Notes under the pieces: generated by a model
The model's input: only the letters and a program-made list of their open reading frames with translations
What the model was told of the DNA's origin: nothing
The model's database searches: none
Made by a program: the position numbers and the translations under genes
Shown: positions 1 through 12,606 of the stretch, in pieces
Position numbering within the stretch: the first letter of the stretch is position 1
Layout of the letters: every line of letters starts with the position of its first letter
Assembly: GCF_041296385.1 (NCBI RefSeq)
Contig: NC_091023.1
Span: 12,400,924 to 12,464,923, forward strand
Reading direction: 5' to 3'
Length of the DNA: 64,000 nucleotides
Origin: Aphelocoma coerulescens
Taxonomy: Eukaryota > Chordata > Aves > Passeriformes > Corvidae

Positions 1-858
1 GCAACAAGAGTATCCTCAAGAGTAGCCCTATAATTAAAATATCAACGATAAGGAGGTTTGCAAATAAACCCAGGTTTGATAACACAGAGGTGTGGCACTG
101 CTCTGAAATGTGTTGCCAGGCTTCAGCCATCTGTCCTGGCTGTTGCAGAAGGTTTTTGTCCTTGTAACACAATGGGGCTGGTTGTTGAAAAGTGGTATGT
201 AGGCAGCTTGAATAATTAATTCTTTCAAAGCAGAAGCCACACAGGGGCCAGTAATGAACAGAGGAAGAACACAGAGGAGAAAATTTTTGAACAGTATGGC
301 TGCAGACACCTTGTTTACAGCCCATGACAAGCTAACCTCAAGGTGTGGCATTTTTATCTCCTTGGCAGAAAAGCCCTCCTGAGACTCTGTAATCAGGGAG
401 AATATTATCTGAGAAGCTTTGTGGAACTGTTTGTCCTTCATGGAGCATTTGTGGGCAATTATTGGGAAATGTGTTAAACTCCTACCAGTGCTCTACTGAA
501 GTGGAAGGAGTCTGCTTGGATGCTCCGCAGCTCCCTGGTCAGCTTAATGGAAGAACAGCCTGGTTTAAAGAATCTATGACAAAAACTGTGGCACAGTGGA
601 GAGATAATGATGTTTCTTGACTACATGCATCACCACATGCTGTCAGCCAGACTGTGGAGTAAGGGACATCAAGGCAGTGCTTGGGGATGCTTGTGACAGA
701 TGGATTCCTATTTATATAAATTTCTTGTCTTAGTGGAGCACCTGAACAGGACCCCCTCCTGCCTGAGAACAACTGCTATTGCCCTACAGTAATGTTAGTG
801 CATTTAAGTCAGTCACTATGCTGTTGATAGATAATTCTGTTTTACAAGTAAAAAAAAA

Positions 859-899
859 TATACTTATATATGTGTGTATATATATGTATGTATGTATGC
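859..899. repeat. TA/TG/TATG simple repeat
   Basis: An imperfect alternation of TA and TG that passes into TATG units, directly after an A8 run. It is low-complexity intronic DNA with no evident function. Confidence 0.85.
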
Positions 900-1974
900 C
901 ATCCTTGCATATAGAATCATAAGTTATCTAGAACATACACACCACTAAAGAGACAGTTTTGTGGGGAAAAGAAGCTACTTTATGTTACTGTATGTGTCTT
1001 GGCTCACTGGGAAAATACTACAAAATTTATGTGCTTACAATTATCATTAGATCCCAATTTTTGGCAGGTTTAACTACTATTACCTTCTCTTCCCATTTAT
1101 TTTTAAGTGAGTTGCGAGTTTGTGAATGCACCAGTTTGATGGCCCCAAAGACAGAGAGTGTCTGTTTGCCTATAAAGGCAGTATATTTACAACATTCACT
1201 TCCACAAACTGCTCCCGAAAGAGCGCTTCAGTGGCACACTTGAGGGGCTAACAAGAGGATCAGTAATGTAAAACCCCCGTCATGTTGCCAAGATTACTAA
1301 TGAGGCTGCAATTTGCCAGTGAGAGGTTGCAATTGTAATGGGTTTTGCAGTCTATTCCTTTTTACTAGGAGGGCATTGTAACAACTCCTGCAGGCTTCTG
1401 AGTCACTTCTACTCTTCCAAGTGTTCCCACAAATTGTGTAACTTTGTTAGTGATGTCCTTAAATCATTGTGCCACAGCTCCAGTAACTAAGTCCCTACTT
1501 AGAAAACTATATGAAAACTTTTGAAAATCATACTGGTTATTAACACTGATATTTTTGCAGACTGGACAATAATCTTAGCTAACAGACTCTCCCTTGTATC
1601 CCCAAGACATCCCTAGTTTTCTAATGATGGTTCATCAGAATTGTTTCATTTACTGTGTTATTCAGAACCCCTGGGTAGATCAGTGTTTGAAGAGTGACAT
1701 GTAAAGGATGATGCTTGTTTAGTAACTTCTAGTAAACCCAGTACAACCCGTGCTCAAAGTCTGAGAAGAGAGAAGTGCGACTCCTGGCTGCTCCAGACTT
1801 TGGAAACTGCTCTGTCACAGGATAAACAAGAGAGCTGGCGCTGGCTCCTCCTGATTTGGAACTGGAGCATGTCCTGGATCTGGATCCCCCAGACTAGCCC
1901 CCCCACCCCATGTGTCCTGGAGTCCCCAGGACCAGCCTAGAGAAGCCCTGAATAGAAACCACGGGCTTGAAATG

Positions 1975-2335
1975 AAGTTTTGGTTGCGGTGGGCGGAAAG
2001 CACGGCAGGCACGCTTGCCGGCAGCGCCGCTCGGCCAGCCCGGGCTGCGCCTTGGGCTGCGGGCGGAGCGCGGGCGCCACCCGGTGCCTGCTGCGGGCAC
2101 TGCGGGGCCGCGCCCGTGCGGGGATTCCGTGCCCGCTGTTCCGCCTCTTCTCGCGGCGGCACCGGGCGCTGCTGAGAAACGCTGTGCCTGCTCCTTCTCT
2201 CGTCGTTTGTTTGTGTTTTAAAAGTAGTCAGGATGAGTTTTTTCTCCCCTCTCTGGCGCGTGGGAAGCAAAGCCGACGGCTCGGGTCTGAGAGCGGAAAC
2301 TGTACAGCCCCAGCCACGCGTGCTGCGTGTTAAAG
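1975..2335. other. Isolated GC/CpG-rich block inside SLC9A9 intron 4
   Basis: About 360 bp are strongly enriched in G, C and CpG (repeated GCG, CGG and CCGC groups) within otherwise AT-rich intron. Flanks on both sides return to ordinary composition. Overlapping long open frames on both strands (one of 194 codons on the minus strand) are what GC-rich DNA produces by chance, because stop codons are AT-rich, and none has a recognisable domain. Possible identities are an alternative or antisense promoter, an enhancer-type CpG island, or a GC-rich transposable-element remnant. I do not recognise the sequence. Confidence 0.55.
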
Positions 2336-4377
2336 TGCGATCAACAGCAGGATGGGACCATTCAGAGTCTGAACGAAACCAGAAGTGAGGCTTTTGCATC
2401 GGTCTGATGGAGCATCAGACACAAATGATCCTTTGGCCCTAGCTGAGGGTGTTTTGGAAAGGTGCCAAAAGGGGATTAGGACATTTCCGTATGAGGATCC
2501 CAGGATACTCAACCATCGATAAGGCTTGTGGCTCCGGCAGTGCTCGCTGGTGCCAGCCTCTCTGAGGCTGTTCTCCCGTCGTGATACCTGAATTTTTGAG
2601 CCATCTGAATGGTGATGGCAAAAGGGTGCTTTTCAGGTAGTCGTGGTTGTGCTGCAAATGGTGTAGCACAGCACAGGGCAGGGCAAGGGGCTGTGAGCTG
2701 TCTCCCAGCTGTCGCTGATACCGTGCGAACAGTCACACCCTCTAACCTGTCAGCAAGTGCGTTTTTCCACATCTGGAGCGAAATCACTGTTCTGCTACCT
2801 AGAAATCAAGCCCAGCTTAAAAGGTATTTTAATATCTTTGAATGAGAAGGTCTGAGTAGCAGACAGGTTAGACAGCTACTTTGTTATGCTTTGCACGAAC
2901 CAGGGATTTCTGTATGGGCCAGACAAGACAACTTTCATAGGAAGATTATGGAAAGCTGGTTAAGTCACCCACCTCGGAAGGATTTAGAAGGTGGCACACC
3001 CTCCCTCCTGCTGGGCTCAGAAAGTAATGACCACTGGTTTGAAACCCAGCTGGCACTTGGATAGTAAAGCTGTTCCTCAGAGATGGACACCGAGGTGCAT
3101 TCAAAACGCGACCAGCAGGCTCCACATGACCTGCTCCAGCTTTTGAAGTAAGCTTTGTTTTTGTCAGGGGATTGGACCTAAGGTCAATTCCATCCTAAAT
3201 TATTTGAGTGTGATAAAAGAGTGGTCAAGAGCAAGCTCACTCTGAATGTTATTCACAGGCCAAGAAACTGAAACCAGCTGTATTCACATCCTGATGAACA
3301 AAGGAAGGCAATCGCATAAACCACATGACATGATTTGCAATAGAGAACAGCTTCAGGTAGGTTCTCTGCTTTCCTACTTTCATTTTATGATACTTATTTT
3401 CCATTGAGGTAGCATAAACACTAACTCTTTCCCCTACCAAAATCAAATAAAAGAAGATTATTCACAGGGAACAAACCTAATGTTTTCACATGCAATCCCA
3501 CTTGGGTTAAATAAAATAGGCAAACAGAACTCTGAAAATAATTCCTATTCCTCAGTAAAATGAATCTTTCCTTGTTTTCATCAATGAGTGGGTAGTAAGG
3601 ATGGAAGAAAGGAATGTGTCCAATTAAAAAAAAAATGTTTTTCATTTTAAGTCTGAAGAACAGCAACCCTCTCATACATCAACAGGCTATAAAAAGACAT
3701 CACTGGTGCAGCCTCTGGGTCAGTCACTGTGCCTGTACGTGACCTCAAATTCCTGTTGCAGAGGTTTCACTGTCAGTCATTGTCTTTTTGCAGATCGTGT
3801 GTGGTTCTTTTTTTTGATCAGTGACATCATCCTGCTCAAAATTTGCAGCGTGTACATAAATACCATATAAGAGATAAAAGCACCCATGCTCTCAATAACG
3901 GAGAGGTCAAAAAGGAGTGGCAATTGTTGTCTTTTCACATTTCAATTTTGGTTGCTGCTAAGTTTCAGCAGAGAGTGGTTAGCTAGGGAGAGGCAGTGTT
4001 GCAAAGAGCAAGGAAGTGCCCAATCAGTGTATTACAAAAAGAAAAGTGATTGTTTTCCTTTTTAAGGTATGGAGCTGACTAAGAATTGAGGATAACTAGC
4101 ATTTTAAGAGCCATCTTCATGCATAAAGTCTTTGCTTCAGAAGGAAGTCAAATAATCCTAATTTTTCTTCAGACAGACCTTTTTATTGCAGATGCTGTAT
4201 TTCAACAAAAGGTGAGGAAAAAGACAAACTGTCTGGAAGATAACTGTTGGTTATGGGGTAATGAGGACCAAGACAATTGAATCAGAAAAAGTGGTAGGAA
4301 GTTGAAAGTAGAAAAAGGCTGAAAGGGATGGACTAGGGGCAGCATATGTTCTGCTGTAAGGTTTGGTATTTACAGCA

Positions 4378-4870
4378 ACATAGAATTTAGACTAACTTAC
4401 GTTAGAAGGGACCAGAGGATGTCTCTAGTCAAAATTCCTACTCAAAGCAGGGTCAGCTATGAGCTCAAATCAGAGTATTCAGGGTTTTAGCCACTTAGGT
4501 TTTGAAAACCTCCAAGGATGGAGATTACATAACCAGAATCTCTAGACAACCTGTTCCAATGCTTTACTGTCCTCATGAAGACAAAGCTTTTGCTTATATC
4601 AAGTCAGATAAAATTTTTAAAGTCTTTTAAAATTACAATTTATGTCTGTCAATTTTGTCCTCTCACCATGCACTACTGTGAAGAGCTTGGCTTTTCTTTC
4701 TTGGTAATCTCCCCTCAAAGCTCCTCTTACTTAGGCTAAATGAGCTCAGTTTCTTCAGTTTCTTCTTTATGGGGCAAGTATCCCAGTCCCTGTCCATATT
4801 GGTGGCCGTACACTGAACTTGCTGCAATTTATCATCATAGTCAAATGTATGGAATATGGAGTCAAATGTA
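4378..4870 (-). mobile_element. CR1 LINE 3' fragment (degenerate)
   Basis: Read on the plus strand, this has the reverse-complement layout of avian CR1 3' ends: a 'tagaattta' opening, then 'agaagggaccagag', a 'ctctagtc' block, 'acctccaaggatggagatt', 'caacctgttccaatgcttta' and a final part resembling 'ggtggccgtacactgaactt'. The plus strand is therefore antisense and the element lies on the minus strand, the same orientation as SLC9A9. It is heavily mutated and truncated, with no usable reading frame. The left boundary is clear and the right boundary approximate. Confidence 0.85.
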
Positions 4871-7800
4871 ATGGAGTTCTTACACAATCGGTATTTTAAA
4901 GAGAACCAAGACTAGGGACACGCCTTAGATGATTCATTGTCATCTTAATACTCAGAAGAAAAGCTCTATGTAGTATTTAAATGTCATCTGCCTCTCACTG
5001 TGTAGGATCTGGTTACCTGACCGAGGCAGCTTTTGAAGGTTCTGTCTCCACCAAGTGCCCCATCTGTCCCCAGGGCCATCATGAAAGCTGGTGTGTTTAC
5101 AGAACATTTCAGGCCAAAACCACTTGTGCTCTGTAAAAGACTTGTCAAGATGCAAGAGCACCATTTGATCAACTGGCTCAGAAGTGGGGTATGTAAAATG
5201 GTGGTGGGTGGGAGAACAAAGCATCTTTTGAGCTGGCATATTATGAATTTTTCAAGATAACAGGTAGGAGATCTCAGTCACCCACTCTCTTTCTGCTCCA
5301 ATGAGCTACTTGCTGTATGCAACACTTCCCAATGTTGCTCAGCATTTGATCTGTCTAAGAGTAAACGTGTCAGTTTGAAGAGACTGCAGGTTGCAGGTAG
5401 CTCCATGCTACTCTAGTGGAATAGGTTTTTCCTCTTCTGTTTTAAATTTCTGTTACACCTTTCAGCATGAAGCAGCTTGAAGCACTTTGCAACCAACTCA
5501 TAAGTCCATGTATACCTGGTAGAGGTCACGCTGTTGCCAGTTTTGACTTGGAAGGAGACGTGGCCTGGCTCTCTACCTAGCAAAGCCATACAGGTATGCA
5601 TGGCCTGGAGCGATGCACAGCTTGGGCTGAAGTGGAGATGCCTTCCCCACTTAGAGACTTGGTGTGCAGTTTTCTCATGCAGTATGGAAAAATATCTGTA
5701 AGAGGTAGAAAATAACTAATACATCAGAGTCAATATATCTCCTTCTGCTTTCATCTCCTCTGTAGCCTGGAATTGCTCTGGAAAGATAGGATATACTGAG
5801 AAAGGCAGTGGATTTCAGGATAAGGGGCCATGAGGGATGCATATTTTCCATTTCACCAGCTCTGTAAAGATGTTTTCCCTGAAAGTCATTGTAGAGACTG
5901 CAAGAGCAGACTTGCAAACTTGAGACTGCAAATGATGTTGCAGCCAAGGAAGATTTTTTTGTACAGGGGTATGGATGATCCACAGCCAGAGAAATAGGGG
6001 ACTGGCAATCTTTGGAAGCCACGTTGTGTTAATTCTTAAAGGATCCATGAATATCAGGGAAGAAGACACTAGGAGCTCTATTCAAGAGTATTCTTTCCTG
6101 CAGTTAAAGCTTTGACTTTCAAGGCAACTGGGAAGACACTGTAAAAAAACTCCACAAAACCAAACAAAAACCACACAGACTCTTCCTTCCAGGGTAGGGT
6201 TTCTTGGGAAATATCTGGACTTGAGTGGTTTGCCTGTTTTGCAACAAATGTTATTTGCATGTTTTTCAGAAGAGCGCATGATTTAAATTTTTTGATGGAT
6301 TCCTGGAGAACCTGCTGGGTATCAAATACCAAATGAAACATTCTTTTTATTTTAGATGAATCTCTTGTTAGTCCAGGTTCTGTTTGTCTCTGCAGCCCCA
6401 CACCTTTGGTGTTCCCTATGATACATGTCTTTCCTTAGTATGCTGAGGGGTTCTTCTGGATGATACAAATAATTACACCCTGCTGCTTGGCACATCTGTT
6501 TATGAGAAGAAAAACTGTTTTCTGCATGATCAGCTCTGCTGCAGTAAACAATGTCAGATGCTTATTGTGACGTTGCTACAAATTCTGACTGAACTTGCAG
6601 CAACACATACTTGAAGGCATCAAAGTACTCTTGGAAGAACTTTCCACTCTGTGTGGGTGTCAGTGGTCTGGGAAATGCTATTTTGGATCAGTGTCTTGAT
6701 TTAATCCAGTTTCTTATTCATAATTTCACAAGTCATACAAATAGGAGGTGATTTAAAAAATACTTTATAACTTTTAGACCTGCCAGAACTCTGAATTGTG
6801 GCTATGAGGAAGCCTCTTCCCTCTTTTCTCCCTGTGCAGAATTCCCCAACCCAGGTATCACAGTGGGTGTATATTTTCAAGCTTCTCTAAACTTACACTT
6901 ACAAACCCATTTTGGATTCACCCCACACCTTTGAAAAAAAGTGAGAAGCAGCAACTACCCCTTGCAGCTGCAGCCACGAGTTGTATGTGGCAACTCCACA
7001 GACTGCAGTGGAATGACCTCAGATTTGGACTGACCAAAGAATCAAAGCTACTGCTTTGGGCACCTGAGCTGCACATTAACAACTAAACACCAGTCCTTTC
7101 CTGCCAGGGCTCAGTGTTCATCTGCCTTCTTTGGAGAAATCCGGAGAGACTTAGCTTGATTTTTCAGCTAAATCATCTCTGTTGAGTTTCCTCAAGTCAA
7201 GGCAAAACTGGAGCAATACTGTCTCATGACTGAAAGAAAATGCCTACATTCACTCCAAGATGGGACATAGAAGGAGCCAAAATCTCAAAAAGGGGTACAG
7301 CAAAGGCACTGTACTCTTACAACAGTTATAGTGCATTCACTGAATGTCTGTGTACTAGTTTTCTCTTTATTTCCACTCATAGGCTGAATATCTGGCTTCA
7401 AAAGATTGTTAGAAATTGTTGAAGTCAGACATCTGATGTTCAGTGGGTTCTACCACTGAGGAGGGCAAGTGGTCTATATATATTTTTTTCCTCTTTCTCC
7501 CTCAGTTAATTTCTACAGCACCAAAATACTTTCACACTCCCCCTCAACAGTTTCTGTTTGTACCAAAAATGAAGCTTTTATTCTTGCTTGTGGGGAGGTT
7601 AAGCATTTGCTATTTACAAGTGGTGTATGTAGGAAAGAGGGACCTGGGGATTTTTATGTGTCATTTGATGGGAACATGCAGTAGAAAACAATATTTTAAT
7701 TAGGAAAAAATATTACTTTCCTTATACATGAATTGAGCCTAAATTAATACAAAAGTTATCACCTGGGAAGGCAAGAACTTAGCTGGTGCAGCAGTAGATA

Positions 7801-8752
7801 ATCCTTGTAAAGTTATTTTCTTAGTTTATGGAGAGCTCTGTAACAGAGATTTTGTTTTTTGTTACCCTTAACCTGGCCCCATTTTCCCTTGCAGAAACAG
7901 TTCCAAAATCCAGAGGAATCCCACAGCACCTCACAGTAAATTCAAGCCAAACAATATTTGGCTTTGCTCTGCTGGAGCACATAGCTACAAGTGTTTCATT
8001 TCCAGGCTGTAAAGTCTATCCATAGCCTTTCAGTGAGAAAGAACAGCCAGATAATAAGCTCAGTACTGTTTCCTATCAGCAGACTCCGTTTGTATATTCC
8101 ATTAAGCTTCCGGCAGAAAGTAATATACACACCCATAACCTCACTGAACTTCCCTCTAGCCTTTGCCAAACTACCAAAATACCTATGAAAATAAAAGAAT
8201 ATCACCAGTCTTGCAGAGCTCAGTAACCACAAATACTGCCTGCTGAAGCTCTCGGCTGCGTGCTTCTCACTTTTAGAATAATGGTTGGGTAGGTATAACA
8301 ATGAAAGAACTAAATCTCTGACTGAAGAGTTGCATCTTACCCTGGTAAACTCTGCAAAGGAAAGTTGAACATTTCTTGGTAGTGCTTCATTTGAGCAGAA
8401 ATGTTATTAATTCAGTCCAACCCATCCTTCTTTAGGAGGCACAAAGAGGGACTGCTAAAACAGTACAGTTAAGAGTGAAGAAAAAAATTTCATGTGATGG
8501 TGGAATCTTGATACCACAGATATTTGAATGGAGAATGTCTACTTTCATAGAAAGTTATGATGGAAAATCTAATCTTGTGGTCAACAAAAATATCTGGATA
8601 GGTATCTGATATTTCTTGATACTCCTTTATTTTTCTCTTTTAAAATGTTTTTCTTATATATGTGTATGTCTATGTATAGAAACAAAAACAATTGTCCTGG
8701 TTTTCAAGTGAAACGATTCAAGATTCAGTTTAAAAAAAAATAATTTAGAAAG

Positions 8753-8806
8753 ATTATATTATATTATATTATATTATATTATATTATATTATATTATATT
8801 ATATTA
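8753..8806. repeat. (ATATT)n pentanucleotide microsatellite
   Basis: About eleven uninterrupted copies of the five-base unit ATATT. The purity of the array suggests it is recent and probably length-variable. It lies deep in SLC9A9 intron 4. Confidence 0.95.
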
Positions 8807-10357
8807 GTCTCAGCATTTAGTGATCATATGCAGACAGCATTTGAATATTCATTTGTAGAATGGTGAGGAATGTCAAAGGAAAGGATTCCTGACTGCCTGT
8901 GAGAATCAAGTATGATTAATTTATTTCTCACACTTGAATTTAAATGTCAGAAGAGACTTCTTTGTCCAAGCTGTTAGTCACTGCAGTTAAACACAGACAC
9001 ACAAAAGAAATACCTGGATTCTATGAGGGTTTTTTAATTAGAAGTTGAACTTTGAGCACTGATTGCCATGAAGTGATCTGACATGGTTACTGTAAATCCA
9101 GCATCCATGTGCTCACAGACGTACTGGAATGAATCAAGCCGAACTAACCACCTGTGCCTCCAGCTGAACTATGGAGAAGTCCTGTCTCCCCAGCCAGAGA
9201 AGGTTATGCAAACTGAGCAGCTAATAACAACACCAGCATCTTTCCTCTTAAAACAGGGATCATCCTGGAAGGATTTTTGCTAACACCACTATTATCATTT
9301 GTTTGCTTTTTGTAACTTCACTTGTTCAAAACTACAATTACTCTACTTTTTCTGATCCAAACCCCATTTTTTATCTCAGCTTTATTCAAACGAAATTCTC
9401 AGTGCAGCACAAAGACAGATCAAACTTGGCCTACGTTTTCTGCAAATACATTTGTTATTTGAGTTGCACACTAAGATAGCTTTAAATTCCAGAAAAATCA
9501 GGCCTTGCCAAAAGTAGTAGACAGGCTGGAAAAATATGAGTAAGTGACTGCAGACATGCTGCATTCTGAGTATCAAAAATGTTGTTTTGGCATTGCAATT
9601 TGAGAGAACCCAAGTGAAACCAAATAAAAAATCACAGATAAGCCCAACTTAATAATGTCAGTGCTCCTGTGCATAGGCATCTTGGCCCTGGCTGCCACTG
9701 AGAATGTTGATCAAAGAAGTCAAAAGGATTTCAAGAGGGGAAAAATGCAAATAGTTCTACACCCTCTGCTGCTCAATATGTTGCTCTGATAGGTTGTTAC
9801 CATAGTGTCAAGATTTTTCCAAATACTTAAGCACTCTTCCATTATCAAAATAGAAAATATCTATGACAGACATCAATTCTGGAAGATGAAACCCAGCACA
9901 GTTTATTAAAAATAGAATCTAAGTAAAGAGAACACTATTCCTTGCAGAAGTTGAAATTAGGTCCTTCTCCCTGTTTCTTCCCAAGATGTAACACCTAAAA
10001 AAAAAGGCAAGAGGGGGCAGATGTTTGTTTAATACTTCAGCAGCCCAGTTTTCATGCACTCACTGAGTGGCATCAACTCAGTGGTGCTTCAGCTTACAGT
10101 GATCATAATACACAGCTAATATTGAGGTACATATGGAAAAGTAGAGCAACCCTGTGTAGCAGTCCCACGGAAGCATGGCTGGCTACACAAGTATGTGCAG
10201 AAAACCCCTGGAGTCCTGGAGGATATCAAATGGAGCACAAATCAGAATGGGACTTCACAAGAGCAACTATGCAGGGTGACTGCAAACCACATTGTGTTCA
10301 TGGAAGCACGGTGAGCAAACCAAGCGAAGACATGAAGTCTTTTGTTGGCACTTGAGA

Positions 10358-10760
10358 GGTGACATCTGGAATAGAGGGTTTGTTTTGGACTCCAGTACAG
10401 GGAAGACAGATAGGAGACAGCTCAGCAGGGAACCACCAAGGTAATTCGAGGGCTGTGACATATGAGAAGAGACAGAAGCTGAGCTTTCTCTTGTAGATGG
10501 GAGTGGAGCTAAGTGCTATCTTCAGGTGGGTCCAGAGAACACAGAGCCACCTTCTGAGGGCTGCATAGGGAAAGGATGAGAGGCAAGGGTTACAAGGTGA
10601 AGCAAGGGAAATTCCAATTGGATAAACAGAAAGTCTTTGTAGTGAGGGCGGTTAAGACTGGAACAGATTTCCCAGAGTTCTGGATGACTACAGACATACA
10701 GACATTGCTTCCAGGATATCCTAATTTAGGTTAGGATAACTAACCTAAGTCATCCTCTGA
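10358..10760 (+). mobile_element. CR1 LINE 3' fragment (degenerate)
   Basis: The plus strand follows the sense layout of CR1: a 'gggaaccaccaaggtaattc' region, a block resembling 'gatgagaggcaagggttaca', then 'ggttaagactggaacagatt' and 'cccagagttctggatgacta', which match the conserved CR1 segment about a single element and its group being compared in size. It ends near 'cctaagtcatcctctgagtc'. It is truncated, mutated and non-coding, and opposite in orientation to SLC9A9. Boundaries are approximate. Confidence 0.75.
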
Positions 10761-12592
10761 GTCTCCTCCAACAAAAGACTGCCTGCCCTGTATCAGACTG
10801 AGCCTCAGAGAGACTTGTCCTGTATGGTTTTTCTTAGGAAGAAAGAGCTGTCTCAGTGATTATTCCACACTACTCTTCAAAAGATAGGAAGCTGGAACCA
10901 CTGACAGAGAAAAGATCTGTCAAAAGACTGGATCTTATATGATCTTATGTCATGCAGACCTGGAGTCAGCAGACTGTTCACCAGGAAGGGGACCACTTCA
11001 GCAATTCTGCAGTCAATAGGGCTTGGAGAGGGAGAGTTTCCCCTTTCCCTTATAGGATCTCTCTGCGTGGATCCTTGGTAGTCAGATTTGTTACAAAGGG
11101 CATAATTTTGCTTTGCTGGGAAAGCTTTATATCCTTCATGTATGTTAAGTGGCCGAGGACAGTCTTACAGCTAACATGGGCAGGCATTCCTTAGAGCAGT
11201 ACTTAGCTGAAAGCAAGTACATTTTGGCACAATCTTCACTAAAAAAACCCACTCTCTCTTACTCCTCCTTCCCTCACCCTCAGTGGGAATATCTGATTAT
11301 AGCCTTTTCACTCAAATTCCACACAGCTCCTCTTTCTTGAGGCCTTTCACACAAAAGCAAAGACTCACAAAGAGGAGACAGGCACCATTGTATCAGTGTG
11401 TTCCATGGCAACGTGTTAGCACTCTAAGAGTTTGCAACAATCCAAATGATGTTTCTGTTCTTTATTAATGATATTTCCCAGCTGTTTCTGGTTGACAAAG
11501 AGAGGTCTGGTCCTTCTTTGCTACAGGCTTTGCATTGCCACTTCAGTGAGCCCCAGAAGGGTTCACTCAGAGCTCTGTAACTCAGGCAGCAGGAACACAG
11601 CCCCAGTGAGAGGCTGCAGACACACAGAGCTCGAGCCTGTGGATATCAAAGTACTGTTTATGTGTGTGTTGTGCTCACATAATGAGAAGAAAGCACACGT
11701 TTAATCATACCTGTGCACAAAATATTTGTTTATAGCAATGAAACCTAGAAGTACCTCAGGGTTCTGCCCTTTCTTTTGTAACAGCAACTAGTTCTTCACC
11801 CTTTCTGTCTGAAGACATATTTTTCTTTTAGGACTTACTTTTCATTCCTTTCAGTAGAGTTTTCATAGAATCTTTCTTCTTCATGCAGTCATTATCTCCT
11901 TCTTATCCTGACATGTACATTATGCAAACAGGCTTCACATTCACACAAGCCCTGCTCTGAATATATTACTGCCTTCTCTGCAGTGATTCCAGTGGGTGTT
12001 GTGGGTTTGCACAAGAACACCCGGCAAGGCCCAGTGCTTACTACTCTCTCCCTTAAGGTTTCCTTTTGATCTTTATCCTGACTTTGGGCTGGAACTTTGA
12101 ATTGCTAGCAGGAATTGTTCTTAGTAGGAACTTTTTGAAGTAGATTCTATCTGCATTTATTCTGTTTTAAATAAAATAGCATGGATAAAGGCATGGAAGT
12201 ATTTGGAATATAGGCTAAATTGAATATACTATGTTTATTTTAACAAAATTATCAAAGCTGCTGTGGAATTTTCCATTAACATGGGCAATGTCAGAGTCAT
12301 AAACCAAATGCATATTTAAAAGCATTGCTAGGTTGGACAACCCTAATGCTTTCCTGCAATCTCACAGATCTGTTGGCTATTGGTTTATGTTGAATAGCTG
12401 AGACAAGAGAAAGGAAGCACAGGAAGAGTCCAACTGAGATCCAGAACCACTGTTACCTCAGAACTGTGCTACCATTCAGCTCAAACTGTTGTTAGGGTGT
12501 AGATTTTTTTACTGAATTTATAATTTCAACCTTAGGGGTGCTCGCTGCCATATAAATGGGTAAGAAAAGAAACAAGAGCAAGGTTCATAGGT

Positions 12593-12606
12593 ATGCTAAT
12601 GCAAAT
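12593..12606 (+). promoter_or_regulatory. Overlapping POU/octamer-type motifs
   Basis: ATGCTAAT (12593-12600) overlaps a perfect octamer ATGCAAAT (12599-12606). The octamer is the established consensus for POU-domain factors. A single match can occur by chance in AT-rich DNA. The overlap of a variant and a perfect site is the only reason to list it, and no function is shown. Confidence 0.3.

Noticed and set aside
1815..2399. 194-codon minus-strand frame over the intronic CpG-rich block
   Set aside because: It is explained by GC-rich composition. The sequence is Arg/Pro/Ala-rich with no recognisable family, and overlapping frames on both strands are equally open.
2995..3060. Possible second copy of the LTR start ('actggtttgaaacccagctg')
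   Set aside because: The match is short and imperfect, and the following sequence does not continue like the LTR.
8395..8440. Possible CR1 terminus ('ttcagtccaacccatccttc')
   Set aside because: Only about 20 bp resemble CR1, too little to separate from chance.
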